The notes under the pieces are model-generated. The model was not told the DNA's origin and did no database searches. It worked only from the letters and a program-made list of their open reading frames with translations. The position numbers were made by a program, and so were the translations under genes. Shown here piece by piece: positions 1 through 5,844 of a stretch of DNA of 6,069 nucleotides. Positions within the stretch are counted from its first letter, which is position 1. The number at the start of each line of letters is the position of its first letter. Origin of the DNA: Betaproteobacteria bacterium (GTDB lineage Bacteria > Pseudomonadota > Gammaproteobacteria > Burkholderiales > Rhodocyclaceae); contig JAGWUW010000175.1 of assembly GCA_028868235.1 (NCBI GenBank), positions 1-6,069 on the forward strand, in the 5' to 3' direction.

Positions 1-2735
1 TCCTTCCCACTCTCCATGATCCGGATGTGGCGGGTGGCGGTCAGTCCGTCCATGCCGGGCATCTGCATATCCATCAGGACCAGGTCGTAGCTGCTGCCGG
101 CCAAGCGGTCGAGCGCTTCCCGACCATCTGCAGCAACGTCGACTAGAAGGCCGGCTTCATCCAGCATGGCCATGGCGATTTCCCGGTTGATCGGCTCATC
201 CTCGACCAGCAACACCCTCCCGCCGGGGCAAACGTACCGAATGTGCCGGCAGGCATCATCCACTGTCAGCAATGCCGGGGGATCGCCGATTTCGATACCC
301 ATGCTCGTCTGCTTGGCAAAACGCACCGTCAGCCAGAAAGTACTACCCTGTCCCTCTACGCTACGCGCACCAGCGTCACCGCCCATGAGCAATGCCAACT
401 TGCGCGTAATGGCCAGCCCTAACCCCGTACCACCAAAGCGACGTGTGATCGAGTTATCGGCCTGTTCGAAGGCCTGGAAGAGTCCCGGCAGGCGATCAGC
501 CGGAATACCGATACCGGTATCGGTTACTTCAAACAGGACGACGAGGCTAGCGTCATCCTCTTTAATCCGACGAGCGGCGATGCGCACACTACCGACCTCG
601 GTAAATTTGATCGCATTGCTGGTGTAGTTGAGCAGCGCCTGCTGCAGGCGGGTCAGGTCACCCCGCACTAACGGCAGGCCAGCCTCGCAATCGACAATGA
701 ATTGGAGGTGCTTCGCTTCGGCCTTGTCGCGTTGCATGGCGGCAACATTACCCAGTGCATTGCTTATGCATAGCGGCTCGTGCTCAAGCGTTACCTTGCC
801 TACATCGATCTTCGACAGATCGAGAATGGCATTGATCGTTTCAAGCAGGTGGTCCCCAGCCAATTCGAGCTGCCGCAACCGTGCCGACTGTTCCGGGGAC
901 AGGCTACCGCGGCGTATCAAGTAAGCCATACCGGTAATCGCATTCAACGGCGTGCGGATTTCATGCGACATGTTGGCGAGAAAGTTGCTTTTCGCCTCGC
1001 TAGCCGCTTCTGCTGCACGGCGCGCCTCCTCCAGTTCAGCCGTGCGCTGGGCAACGAGCTCTTCCAGACGCTGACGATGTAATCGCAGTTCGTTCTCGAA
1101 AATGATGCGCTCGGTAATGTCACGACTGATACCAAAAATACCGACCACCTGGTGGTGATCGTCGAACAGCGGCCATTTGTTGGTGGACATGTACCCACGC
1201 GTGCCATCGCTGTCGTAGTAAGGGTCGATTTTGTTGAGCAGAGGCTTACCCTCGGCGAATACCGGCCCTTCTTCCTCTTTGTAGATACGCGCAGTCTCCG
1301 GCGGAAAAACCTCGCTATCGTGCTTGCCCACCATGTCGTGCCAGTGCGCATGCCCTGTCACTTCGGCCAGGGTCTGGCTGCAGAAGCGAAATCGACTCTG
1401 GGCATCCTTGAAATAGATGAAATCCGTTGTCTGGTCGAGAAAAGCCTCGAAATCCCGGTTGAACTCGGCCAATTCCCGTTGCGCCCGCTTACGCGCCGTG
1501 ATGTCGACATCCATGCAAACAAATAGCATCTCGTCGCTGCGCTGGCCTGGAATGGCAAACAACGTCGACTCCAGCCAGCGTATCTGACCATCACGATGAT
1601 GTGCGGAGCATTCATACGGCCCGATGGCTGCTCCAGTCGTCTTCACTCGCCCGATAGCCTCGACAAAGAACCGGCTCTCTCCTTCCGAGAGAATCAGCTG
1701 ATCAAGGGTTTGCCCGACCGCCTCATCGGATGTCCAGCCGAACAACTTTTCCGAAGACCGATTCCAGTAGATCACACGCCCTTCCGCGTCGTACCACTGC
1801 ACAGCCACATTGGGCGTCATTTCGAGCGTTGCTGCCAGACGCTGGCGCGCCGAATCAGCTACCGCCCCTACACGCTCAACCCGCCGCAGCATGTAAAGCA
1901 GCCAGGTCAGCATGCTGAACATAAGCACCGCCAACAGGGCAAAGCCCATACGCAGCAAGCCGACATTGTGCGGAGGGATAGCCAACCAACCACCACGCGG
2001 CACTGCGCCTAATTGCCATGAACCTTGCGGCAGAGGAATTTCTGCTAAAACCGGCGATTCGCCGAACAACTCCGAGCGACCAAAAAACACCTCGCCCCCT
2101 GCCCCCTTCGCATCACGCCCACGAACGGCAATCTCAATCCGCTGATCGGCAGGAAGGAGGCCACTGCGTGCGAACAGCTTATCGACATCGATCACTGCAC
2201 TGATCACGCCCCAAAAGCGTTCTTCCTTGCTGGTTGGATCGGGCAGATACACTGGCAAACGGGCAATCAGCCCAACCCCCCCCTGAACTAGGGAAACCGG
2301 TCCGGCTACGACAATTTGTCTGCTCAAGCGCGCCTGTTCGTAAGCCTCAAATTGCGCAGGCAAATCGCGATAGTCTTTCCCGCGAGCCTTCTCGTTACCC
2401 TGCAGGGGATACACCAAGCTGATCACGCTCCCACGGGAAACAGAGATGTTACGCAGTAGGTGACGTCCGGCGAACAAGGGTTGAGCAGCCAGCTCGAAGC
2501 GAGCCTGGTCGATATCCGGCTCCAGCGCAATGACGCTGACCAGGCCGCGAACCAGTTGAATATCGTTGGTGAGATTGCTCTCCAGAGCATCCTTGACCTT
2601 GCTCAAGCGCCCAACCACCTCGGTCCTTAAGGCAGCGGCGTGCCGCTCCGCATTGATCTGCTCGGTCAGATACGTCGCCAGGAGCAAGCCGCCAGCGAGC
2701 ACCGCCATGGCGAGATACAGTATCCGACGACTCAA
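1..2735 (-). CDS. Hybrid sensor histidine kinase, CHASE-PAS-PAS-HisKA-HATPase-REC (3' end cut by window edge)
   Basis: This inner-membrane two-component kinase would autophosphorylate on histidine and pass phosphate to its own receiver. The frame is open for 911 codons and has no stop before the left edge. Residues 5-23 form TM1 after a Ser-Arg-Arg start, and 264-283 form TM2 followed by Arg-Arg. The region between is a periplasmic CHASE domain (RNIS at 95, YPLQGN at 109, AGPVSLVQGG at 144). PAS 1 spans about 297-418 (VQWYD near 315, DVDIT ending it) and PAS 2 about 430-541 (DFIYFKD ending at 444, RDITE near 539). A coiled coil then leads to HisKA with SHEIRTPLN, phospho-acceptor H591. The ATPase has the N box at N703/N707, DTGIGIP at D739 and FGGTGLGL at 767-774. 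The receiver has E845/D846 and phospho-acceptor D889 in LMDMQMPGMDG; its conserved Thr and Lys lie off the window. The start is TTG at 2735, because a TGA lies five codons upstream. An ATG at 2708 would lose the positive residues before TM1. The ligand and output partner are unknown. Confidence 0.93.
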   Translation of the reverse strand, partial: MSRRILYLAMAVLAGGLLLATYLTEQINAERHAAALRTEVVGRLSKVKDALESNLTNDIQLVRGLVSVIALEPDIDQARFELAAQPLFAGRHLLRNISVSRGSVISLVYPLQGNEKARGKDYRDLPAQFEAYEQARLSRQIVVAGPVSLVQGGVGLIARLPVYLPDPTSKEERFWGVISAVIDVDKLFARSGLLPADQRIEIAVRGRDAKGAGGEVFFGRSELFGESPVLAEIPLPQGSWQLGAVPRGGWLAIPPHNVGLLRMGFALLAVLMFSMLTWLLYMLRRVERVGAVADSARQRLAATLEMTPNVAVQWYDAEGRVIYWNRSSEKLFGWTSDEAVGQTLDQLILSEGESRFFVEAIGRVKTTGAAIGPYECSAHHRDGQIRWLESTLFAIPGQRSDEMLFVCMDVDITARKRAQRELAEFNRDFEAFLDQTTDFIYFKDAQSRFRFCSQTLAEVTGHAHWHDMVGKHDSEVFPPETARIYKEEEGPVFAEGKPLLNKIDPYYDSDGTRGYMSTNKWPLFDDHHQVVGIFGISRDITERIIFENELRLHRQRLEELVAQRTAELEEARRAAEAASEAKSNFLANMSHEIRTPLNAITGMAYLIRRGSLSPEQSARLRQLELAGDHLLETINAILDLSKIDVGKVTLEHEPLCISNALGNVAAMQRDKAEAKHLQFIVDCEAGLPLVRGDLTRLQQALLNYTSNAIKFTEVGSVRIAARRIKEDDASLVVLFEVTDTGIGIPADRLPGLFQAFEQADNSITRRFGGTGLGLAITRKLALLMGGDAGARSVEGQGSTFWLTVRFAKQTSMGIEIGDPPALLTVDDACRHIRYVCPGGRVLLVEDEPINREIAMAMLDEAGLLVDVAADGREALDRLAGSSYDLVLMDMQMPGMDGLTATRHIRIMESGK

Positions 2736-2739
2736 TTGG

Positions 2740-2745
2740 CTCCCT
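2740..2745 (-). promoter_or_regulatory. Ribosome binding site supporting the TTG start of the hybrid kinase
   Basis: The minus strand reads AGGGAG, then CCAA, then the TTG start codon. This purine-rich Shine-Dalgarno match sits 4 bases from the TTG, slightly close but usable. The in-frame TGA at 2748-2750 rules out any start further upstream. No comparable site was noted for the ATG at 2708. Confidence 0.6.
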
Positions 2746-2769
2746 GCTCAAGGTGCGTTTCGATGGCCG

Positions 2770-2798
2770 ATTGTACGCAGGAAGCCTTGGCATCACAA
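2770..2798 (-). promoter_or_regulatory. Candidate sigma-70 promoter of the hybrid kinase
   Basis: On the minus strand, a -35-like TTGTGA (2793-2798, 4 of 6 consensus bases) is followed by a 17-base spacer and a -10-like TACAAT (2770-2775, 5 of 6). Transcription would start near 2763 and leave a leader of about 28 bases before the TTG codon. It lies downstream of the sodC hairpin, so the kinase can be transcribed independently of sodC. This is a sequence match only. Confidence 0.55.
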
Positions 2799-2832
2799 AA
2801 TAATGCGAATGTCATCACCCATCGCCTTTGGG

Positions 2833-2859
2833 AAGGCCGTCCGGGGTCGGAACGGCCTT
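2833..2859 (-). terminator. Hairpin after sodC, probable transcription terminator without a clear U tract
   Basis: The arms AAGGCCGT (2833-2840) and ACGGCCTT (2852-2859) pair perfectly over 8 bases. Three further pairs, CCG (2841-2843) with CGG (2848-2850), continue inside after a single bulged base, leaving a 4-base loop. It begins 9 bases beyond the sodC stop, which is where a terminator is expected. On the minus strand the stem is followed by CCCAAAGGCG, not a T run, so intrinsic termination may be weak. It could instead protect the sodC mRNA 3' end. Confidence 0.5.
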
Positions 2860-2868
2860 TCCCTGCCT

Positions 2869-3390
2869 TTACTGGGCGACGATCACGCCGCAGGCGATAC
2901 GCTTCCCGGAATTGCCCGCAGGCTGGGACTTGTAATCATCGGGGTCGGCATGAATAACCACGCTGCGGCCGATGACCCCGGTCATTCCGCTCAGACTCAG
3001 GCCATCGATTTCAGCCGAGAAATGCGCCTCTCCCGCAGCATTGGCAACTAGATTGGGCATATCGCCGCCATGATGCTCGCTCCCGGCATGATGGCCGTGA
3101 GCCTTGCCAGTAGGATTGAAATGCCCCTTGGCCGAACTGGCATCGGTTGCGCTGCAATCACCCACCTCGTGAATATGGAAGCCATGTTCGCCGGGTGTCA
3201 GACCGGCAACCTGCGCATCAACCCGCAAGCGCCCGTTACTCTCGGCGAATGTCACCTTCCCGCTCACCGCGCTGCCCGAACGGGGCTGTAAATCGGCACT
3301 GGCCATCGGATCCATCGCCGGGGTGGCGCAAGCCCCAAGCAGAGCTGTCGTTAATGCGCTAAAAACCAGACCGGCACGTATTTTTTTCAT
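2869..3390 (-). CDS. sodC: Superoxide dismutase [Cu-Zn], periplasmic lipoprotein
   Basis: This enzyme converts superoxide to oxygen and hydrogen peroxide outside the cytoplasm. The 173-residue protein starts with Lys-Lys, a hydrophobic segment and the lipobox LLGAC, so cleavage before C21 and lipid attachment are expected. Aligned on the family motifs, the copper ligands are H72 and H74 (HGFHIHEVGDC), bridging H90 (GHFNP) and H147 (VIHADPDD). The zinc ligands are H90, H98, H107 and D110, with the same spacing as in the human enzyme. C79 and C167 form the conserved disulfide, and R164 (KRIACGVI) is the active-site arginine. All catalytic residues are present. The zinc loop (97-108) has extra histidines (AHGHH, EHHGGD). 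An AGGAG six bases before the ATG supports the start. The gene is divergent from cysD and lies upstream of the kinase on the same strand. The residue after C21 is Ala, which does not suggest inner-membrane retention; the leaflet is inferred. Confidence 0.95.
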   Translation of the reverse strand: MKKIRAGLVFSALTTALLGACATPAMDPMASADLQPRSGSAVSGKVTFAESNGRLRVDAQVAGLTPGEHGFHIHEVGDCSATDASSAKGHFNPTGKAHGHHAGSEHHGGDMPNLVANAAGEAHFSAEIDGLSLSGMTGVIGRSVVIHADPDDYKSQPAGNSGKRIACGVIVAQ

Positions 3391-3438
3391 TTTCCTCTCC
3401 TACCTGAATTGAATGGACGATATCCCTTTTTCGGGTAA

Positions 3439-3470
3439 CTGAACGGACCGGACAAAAACCTGAACGTTCA
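3439..3470. repeat. GAACGTTC palindrome and 21-base-spaced direct repeat in the sodC leader
   Basis: Positions 3461-3470 are a perfect 10-base palindrome, TGAACGTTCA. The 7-mer CTGAACG occurs at 3439-3445 and again at 3460-3466, exactly 21 bases apart, which is two helical turns and so the same DNA face. If sodC is transcribed from the candidate -10 at 3488-3493, this lies just downstream of the start point, where a repressor would typically bind. The binding protein is unknown. Confidence 0.4.
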
Positions 3471-3487
3471 AAGATGCCGATGAAATG

Positions 3488-3496
3488 TTTATAACA
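3488..3496 (-). promoter_or_regulatory. Candidate extended -10 promoter of sodC
   Basis: The minus strand reads TGT followed by TATAAA, matching an extended -10 element (TGN then 5 of 6 consensus bases). The stretch at the -35 position (3511-3516) is a poor match, which extended -10 promoters tolerate. Transcription would begin near 3481, giving a leader of about 90 bases. I found no better pair closer to the gene, but the call remains tentative. Confidence 0.35.
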
Positions 3497-3505
3497 AATT
3501 GAAAT

Positions 3506-3524
3506 AACAAGATGATCACTTGTT
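3506..3524. promoter_or_regulatory. Inverted repeat AACAAG-N7-CTTGTT between the divergent promoters
   Basis: The arms AACAAG (3506-3511) and CTTGTT (3519-3524) are perfect inverted 6-mers around a 7-base centre. The left arm is the end of the second of two ATAACAA copies (3491-3497 and 3504-3510). The dyad covers the -35 position of the sodC candidate promoter and lies just upstream of the cysD -35 position, so one bound dimer could affect both genes. A sulfur regulator such as CysB is an obvious candidate for cysD, but I cannot match its site with confidence. Confidence 0.35.
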
Positions 3525-3525
3525 C

Positions 3526-3540
3526 TTAATTGAGCATTAA
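3526..3540. promoter_or_regulatory. LysR-type dyad TTAAT-N5-ATTAA over the cysD -35 region
   Basis: TTAAT (3526-3530) and ATTAA (3536-3540) are perfect inverted 5-mers around TGAGC, and they contain the T-N11-A layout typical of LysR-family operators. An overlapping dyad, GAGC-attaa-GCTC (3532-3544), shares part of it. The element occupies the -35 and spacer of the cysD promoter. CysB is the LysR-family activator of sulfate assimilation in many proteobacteria, so a CysB site is plausible. AT-rich DNA also produces such dyads by chance. Confidence 0.35.
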
Positions 3541-3545
3541 GCTCT

Positions 3546-3554
3546 TGCTACAAT
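3546..3554 (+). promoter_or_regulatory. Candidate extended -10 promoter of cysDN
   Basis: The sequence TGC followed by TACAAT is an extended -10 element with 5 of 6 consensus -10 bases. The hexamer 17 bases upstream, TTAATT (3526-3531), matches only 3 of 6 -35 bases, as expected for an activator-dependent or extended -10 promoter. Transcription would start near 3561, about 30 bases before the cysD ATG. Confidence 0.5.
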
Positions 3555-3590
3555 GATGCCCATTCGACAATCCCTGCGGATTACCCAGCA

Positions 3591-4520
3591 ATGACTCAAC
3601 GCTCTACCCTCTCTCATCTGGACTGGCTCGAAGCCGAAGCCATCCACATCATGCGCGAAGTGGCCGGCCAGTGTTCCAACCCGGTGCTGCTCTTCTCCGG
3701 CGGCAAAGACTCGATCTGCATGCTGCGCATCGCCGAAAAGGCGTTCCGGCCGGGCAAGTTCCCCTTCCCGCTGATGCACATCGACACCGGCCACAACTAT
3801 CAAGAAGTGGTCGCCTTCCGCGACAAGCGCGCCGCAGAACTCGGTGAGCGTCTGATCGTTCGCTCCGTCGAGGATTCGATGAAGCGTGGTACGGTTGTCC
3901 TCAAGCATGAGAATGAATCGCGCAACAAGCACCAGTCGGTGACGCTGCTCGAAGCCATCGAGGAATTCGGCTTTGACTGCTGCATCGGCGGCGCCCGCCG
4001 TGACGAGGAAAAGGCCCGCGCCAAGGAACGCATCTTCAGCTTCCGCGACGAATTTGGCCAGTGGGATCCAAAGAACCAGCGCCCGGAACTGTGGAGCCTA
4101 TACAACGCCCGTAGCCACAAGGGCGAGAACATCCGCGCCTTCCCAATCTCGAACTGGACGGAAATGGACGTCTGGCAATACATCGAGCGCGAAGGCCTCG
4201 AACTGCCGTCGATCTACTTCGCCCACAAGCGCCCGATAGTCATCCGCGGCGGCGCCATCGTGCCGGTCAACGTACCGCTGACCAACGGCGAATTAACCAA
4301 CCTGCCGAAGGCCGGTGAAGAAATCGTCGACCTCCAGGTACGTTTCCGTACCGTCGGCGACATCTCCTGCACCGCCCCGGTCGAGTCGGACGCCGACACG
4401 GTCGAGAAGATCGTGCTCGAAACCGCCACCACCACCATCACCGAGCGCGGCGCCACCCGTCTGGACGACCAGACCAGCGAAGCCTCCATGGAACAACGCA
4501 AGAAAGAGGGTTACTTCTGA
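3591..4520 (+). CDS. cysD: Sulfate adenylyltransferase subunit 2 (ATP sulfurylase small subunit)
   Basis: CysD is the catalytic subunit that adenylates sulfate with ATP to give APS and pyrophosphate, the first step of assimilatory sulfate reduction in the cytoplasm. It works with the GTPase CysN. The 309 residues are close to the usual length of about 300. The N-type PP-loop SGGKDS at 36-41 binds ATP, followed by HIDTGHNY (63-70) and the conserved block CIGGARRDEEKARAKER (131-147). Further family blocks are WDPKNQRPELW (158-168) and FPISNWTEMDVWQYI (184-198). The C-terminus carries the CysD motif around GDISCTAPV (256-264) and ends EQRKKEGYF. The ATG at 3591 is the only reasonable start: no in-frame ATG, GTG or TTG lies in the 50 bases upstream. 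Its Shine-Dalgarno is weak, at best GCGGA (3576-3580). The last base of its TGA is the first base of the cysN ATG. No cysH or other sulfur gene lies upstream; sodC diverges instead. Confidence 0.97.
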   Translation: MTQRSTLSHLDWLEAEAIHIMREVAGQCSNPVLLFSGGKDSICMLRIAEKAFRPGKFPFPLMHIDTGHNYQEVVAFRDKRAAELGERLIVRSVEDSMKRGTVVLKHENESRNKHQSVTLLEAIEEFGFDCCIGGARRDEEKARAKERIFSFRDEFGQWDPKNQRPELWSLYNARSHKGENIRAFPISNWTEMDVWQYIEREGLELPSIYFAHKRPIVIRGGAIVPVNVPLTNGELTNLPKAGEEIVDLQVRFRTVGDISCTAPVESDADTVEKIVLETATTTITERGATRLDDQTSEASMEQRKKEGYF

Positions 4521-5791
4521 TGAGCGCCCACCAAGTAGAAGACCACGGCCTGCTGCGCTTTTTGACCTGCGGCAGCGTCGACGACGGCAAGAGCACCCTG
4601 ATTGGCCGCCTGCTGTTCGACACCAAGACTATCCTCGCCGACACGCTGTCAGCCATCGAACGTACCTCGGAGAAGCGCGGCCTCGGCGCCGTAGACCTGT
4701 CGCTGCTGACCGACGGCCTGCAAGCCGAGCGCGAGCAGGGCATCACCATTGACGTGGCCTACCGCTACTTCTCGACCGGCACCCGTAAATACATCATCGC
4801 CGACGCGCCAGGCCACGAGCAGTACACCCGCAACATGGTCACCGCCGCCTCGACCGCCAACTTGGCCATCATCCTGATCGACGCACGCAAAGGAGTGCTA
4901 ACCCAGACCCGCCGGCATTCCAAGCTGGCTGCGCTGGTCGGTATTCCGCACCTTGTCGTCGCCATCAACAAGATGGACCTCGTCGACTATTCCCAAGGGA
5001 CCTACGAGAAGATCAAGGCCGACTATCTGGAATTCGCTGCCAAAGTCGGCATTGAGGACATCCGCTTCCTGCCGCTGTCAGCACTGAACGGCGACATGAT
5101 CGTCGAACGAGGCGATAGCCTGAATTGGTACGATGGCCCGACGCTGCTCGAAATACTGGAATCCGCTCCAGCGGCCCATACCGAGCATGACGAACCCTTC
5201 CGCTTCCCGGTGCAATACGTCTGCCGCCCGCAGGATTCTGCCAATCCAGAACTGCACGACTACCGCGGCTTCATGGGCCGTATCGAATCCGGCAGTATCA
5301 AGGTGGGGGATGCCGTTACCGTGCTGCCCAATGGCCTGCAATCGACGGTCAAGTCCGTTCAACTGGGTGGCGTCGAAATCGGTTCAGCCTTCACCGAGCA
5401 GTCGATCACGCTGCTGCTGGCTGATGAAATCGATACCTCGCGTGGCGACATGATCGTCAAATCCAGCGAAGTCCCGGCTGCCGTCAAGGAAATCCGTGCC
5501 ACTGTGTGCTGGCTGGCCGAAACGCCGCTCGACCGCGCCCGCACTTACCTGATCCGCCACACGACACGCGATTCGAAGGCTAAGTTGACCGGTATCGACC
5601 ATCGCCTCGACGTCAATACACTGGAAAAGGTTGCCGCCGACAAGCTGGCCATGAACGACATCGCCGAGGTGACCTTCAAGCTGGCCCAGCCGCTGTTCGT
5701 CGACCCCTATCTTGAGAACCGGGGTACCGGGGCTTTCATCATCATCGACGAAAGCAACAACAACACGGTTGGCGCCGGAATGATCCTGTAA
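4520..5791 (+). CDS. cysN: Sulfate adenylyltransferase subunit 1 (regulatory GTPase of ATP sulfurylase)
   Basis: CysN is an EF-Tu-like GTPase that forms the ATP sulfurylase complex with CysD and uses GTP hydrolysis to drive the unfavourable formation of APS. All G motifs are present: P-loop GSVDDGKST (18-26), switch I GITID (74-78), DAPGH (95-99), NKMD (150-153) and SAL (187-189). Two beta-barrel domains follow, about 227-315 and 322-420. The CysN-type segment RPQDSANPELHDYRGFMGRI spans 236-255, and the domain III blocks are LIRHTTRDSKAKL (344-356) and ENRGTGAFIIID (399-410). The protein ends at residue 423, so this is stand-alone CysN. The C-terminal APS kinase (CysC) domain found in many fused CysNC proteins is absent. 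The start overlaps the cysD stop (TGATG), with GAGG about 10 bases upstream inside cysD, indicating translational coupling. A strong terminator follows 30 bases after the stop. Confidence 0.97.
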   Translation: MSAHQVEDHGLLRFLTCGSVDDGKSTLIGRLLFDTKTILADTLSAIERTSEKRGLGAVDLSLLTDGLQAEREQGITIDVAYRYFSTGTRKYIIADAPGHEQYTRNMVTAASTANLAIILIDARKGVLTQTRRHSKLAALVGIPHLVVAINKMDLVDYSQGTYEKIKADYLEFAAKVGIEDIRFLPLSALNGDMIVERGDSLNWYDGPTLLEILESAPAAHTEHDEPFRFPVQYVCRPQDSANPELHDYRGFMGRIESGSIKVGDAVTVLPNGLQSTVKSVQLGGVEIGSAFTEQSITLLLADEIDTSRGDMIVKSSEVPAAVKEIRATVCWLAETPLDRARTYLIRHTTRDSKAKLTGIDHRLDVNTLEKVAADKLAMNDIAEVTFKLAQPLFVDPYLENRGTGAFIIIDESNNNTVGAGMIL

Positions 5792-5820
5792 GGCAGGAAG
5801 ATCCCGAACCTCCCATCAAG

Positions 5821-5844
5821 ACGCCTCCAGCACGGAGGCGTTTT
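5821..5844 (+). terminator. Intrinsic terminator of the cysDN operon
   Basis: CGCCTCC (5822-5828) pairs perfectly with GGAGGCG (5834-5840) around a 5-base loop. An extra A-T pair can form at 5821 and 5841, and four Ts follow (5841-5844). It lies 30 bases after the cysN stop. It also sits immediately beyond the stop of the converging YfiR-like gene, though on that strand the stem is followed by CTTGATGG, so action in the minus direction should be weaker. Confidence 0.85.

Noticed and set aside
166..1082. Several plus-strand open frames of about 100-150 codons
   Set aside because: They lie antisense to the uninterrupted kinase frame, whose residues match HisKA, ATPase and receiver motifs. Their translations are rich in Ser, Arg and Pro and show no domain.
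2449..2796. Minus-strand open frame starting with ATG at 2796
   Set aside because: It is out of frame with the CHASE domain, overlaps the kinase N-terminus, and reads as low-complexity Arg/Ser-rich sequence. Its start lies in the kinase promoter.
3421..3437. TATCCC-ttttTC-GGGTA as a hairpin or operator
   Set aside because: Only three G-C pairs form cleanly, and the outer bases are out of register by one. This is too weak to call.
3461..3470. TGAACGTTCA as a LexA (SOS) box
   Set aside because: Proteobacterial LexA boxes are CTGT-N8-ACAG, and the Gram-positive form needs GAAC-N4-GTTC. Here the arms are directly joined.
3553..3558. ATGATG upstream of cysD as an earlier cysD start
   Set aside because: Both ATGs are out of frame with cysD and lie at or just after the predicted -10 element, before the expected transcription start.
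3537..3932. Minus-strand 131-codon frame opposite the start of cysD
   Set aside because: It is a shadow of the strongly conserved cysD coding strand and overlaps the cysD promoter. It shows no recognisable motif.
4293..4752. Antisense and alternate-frame open frames across the cysD-cysN junction
   Set aside because: They overlap certain cysD and cysN coding sequence. Their repetitive Pro/Arg/Ser or Gly/Val composition is typical of shadow frames in GC-rich genes.
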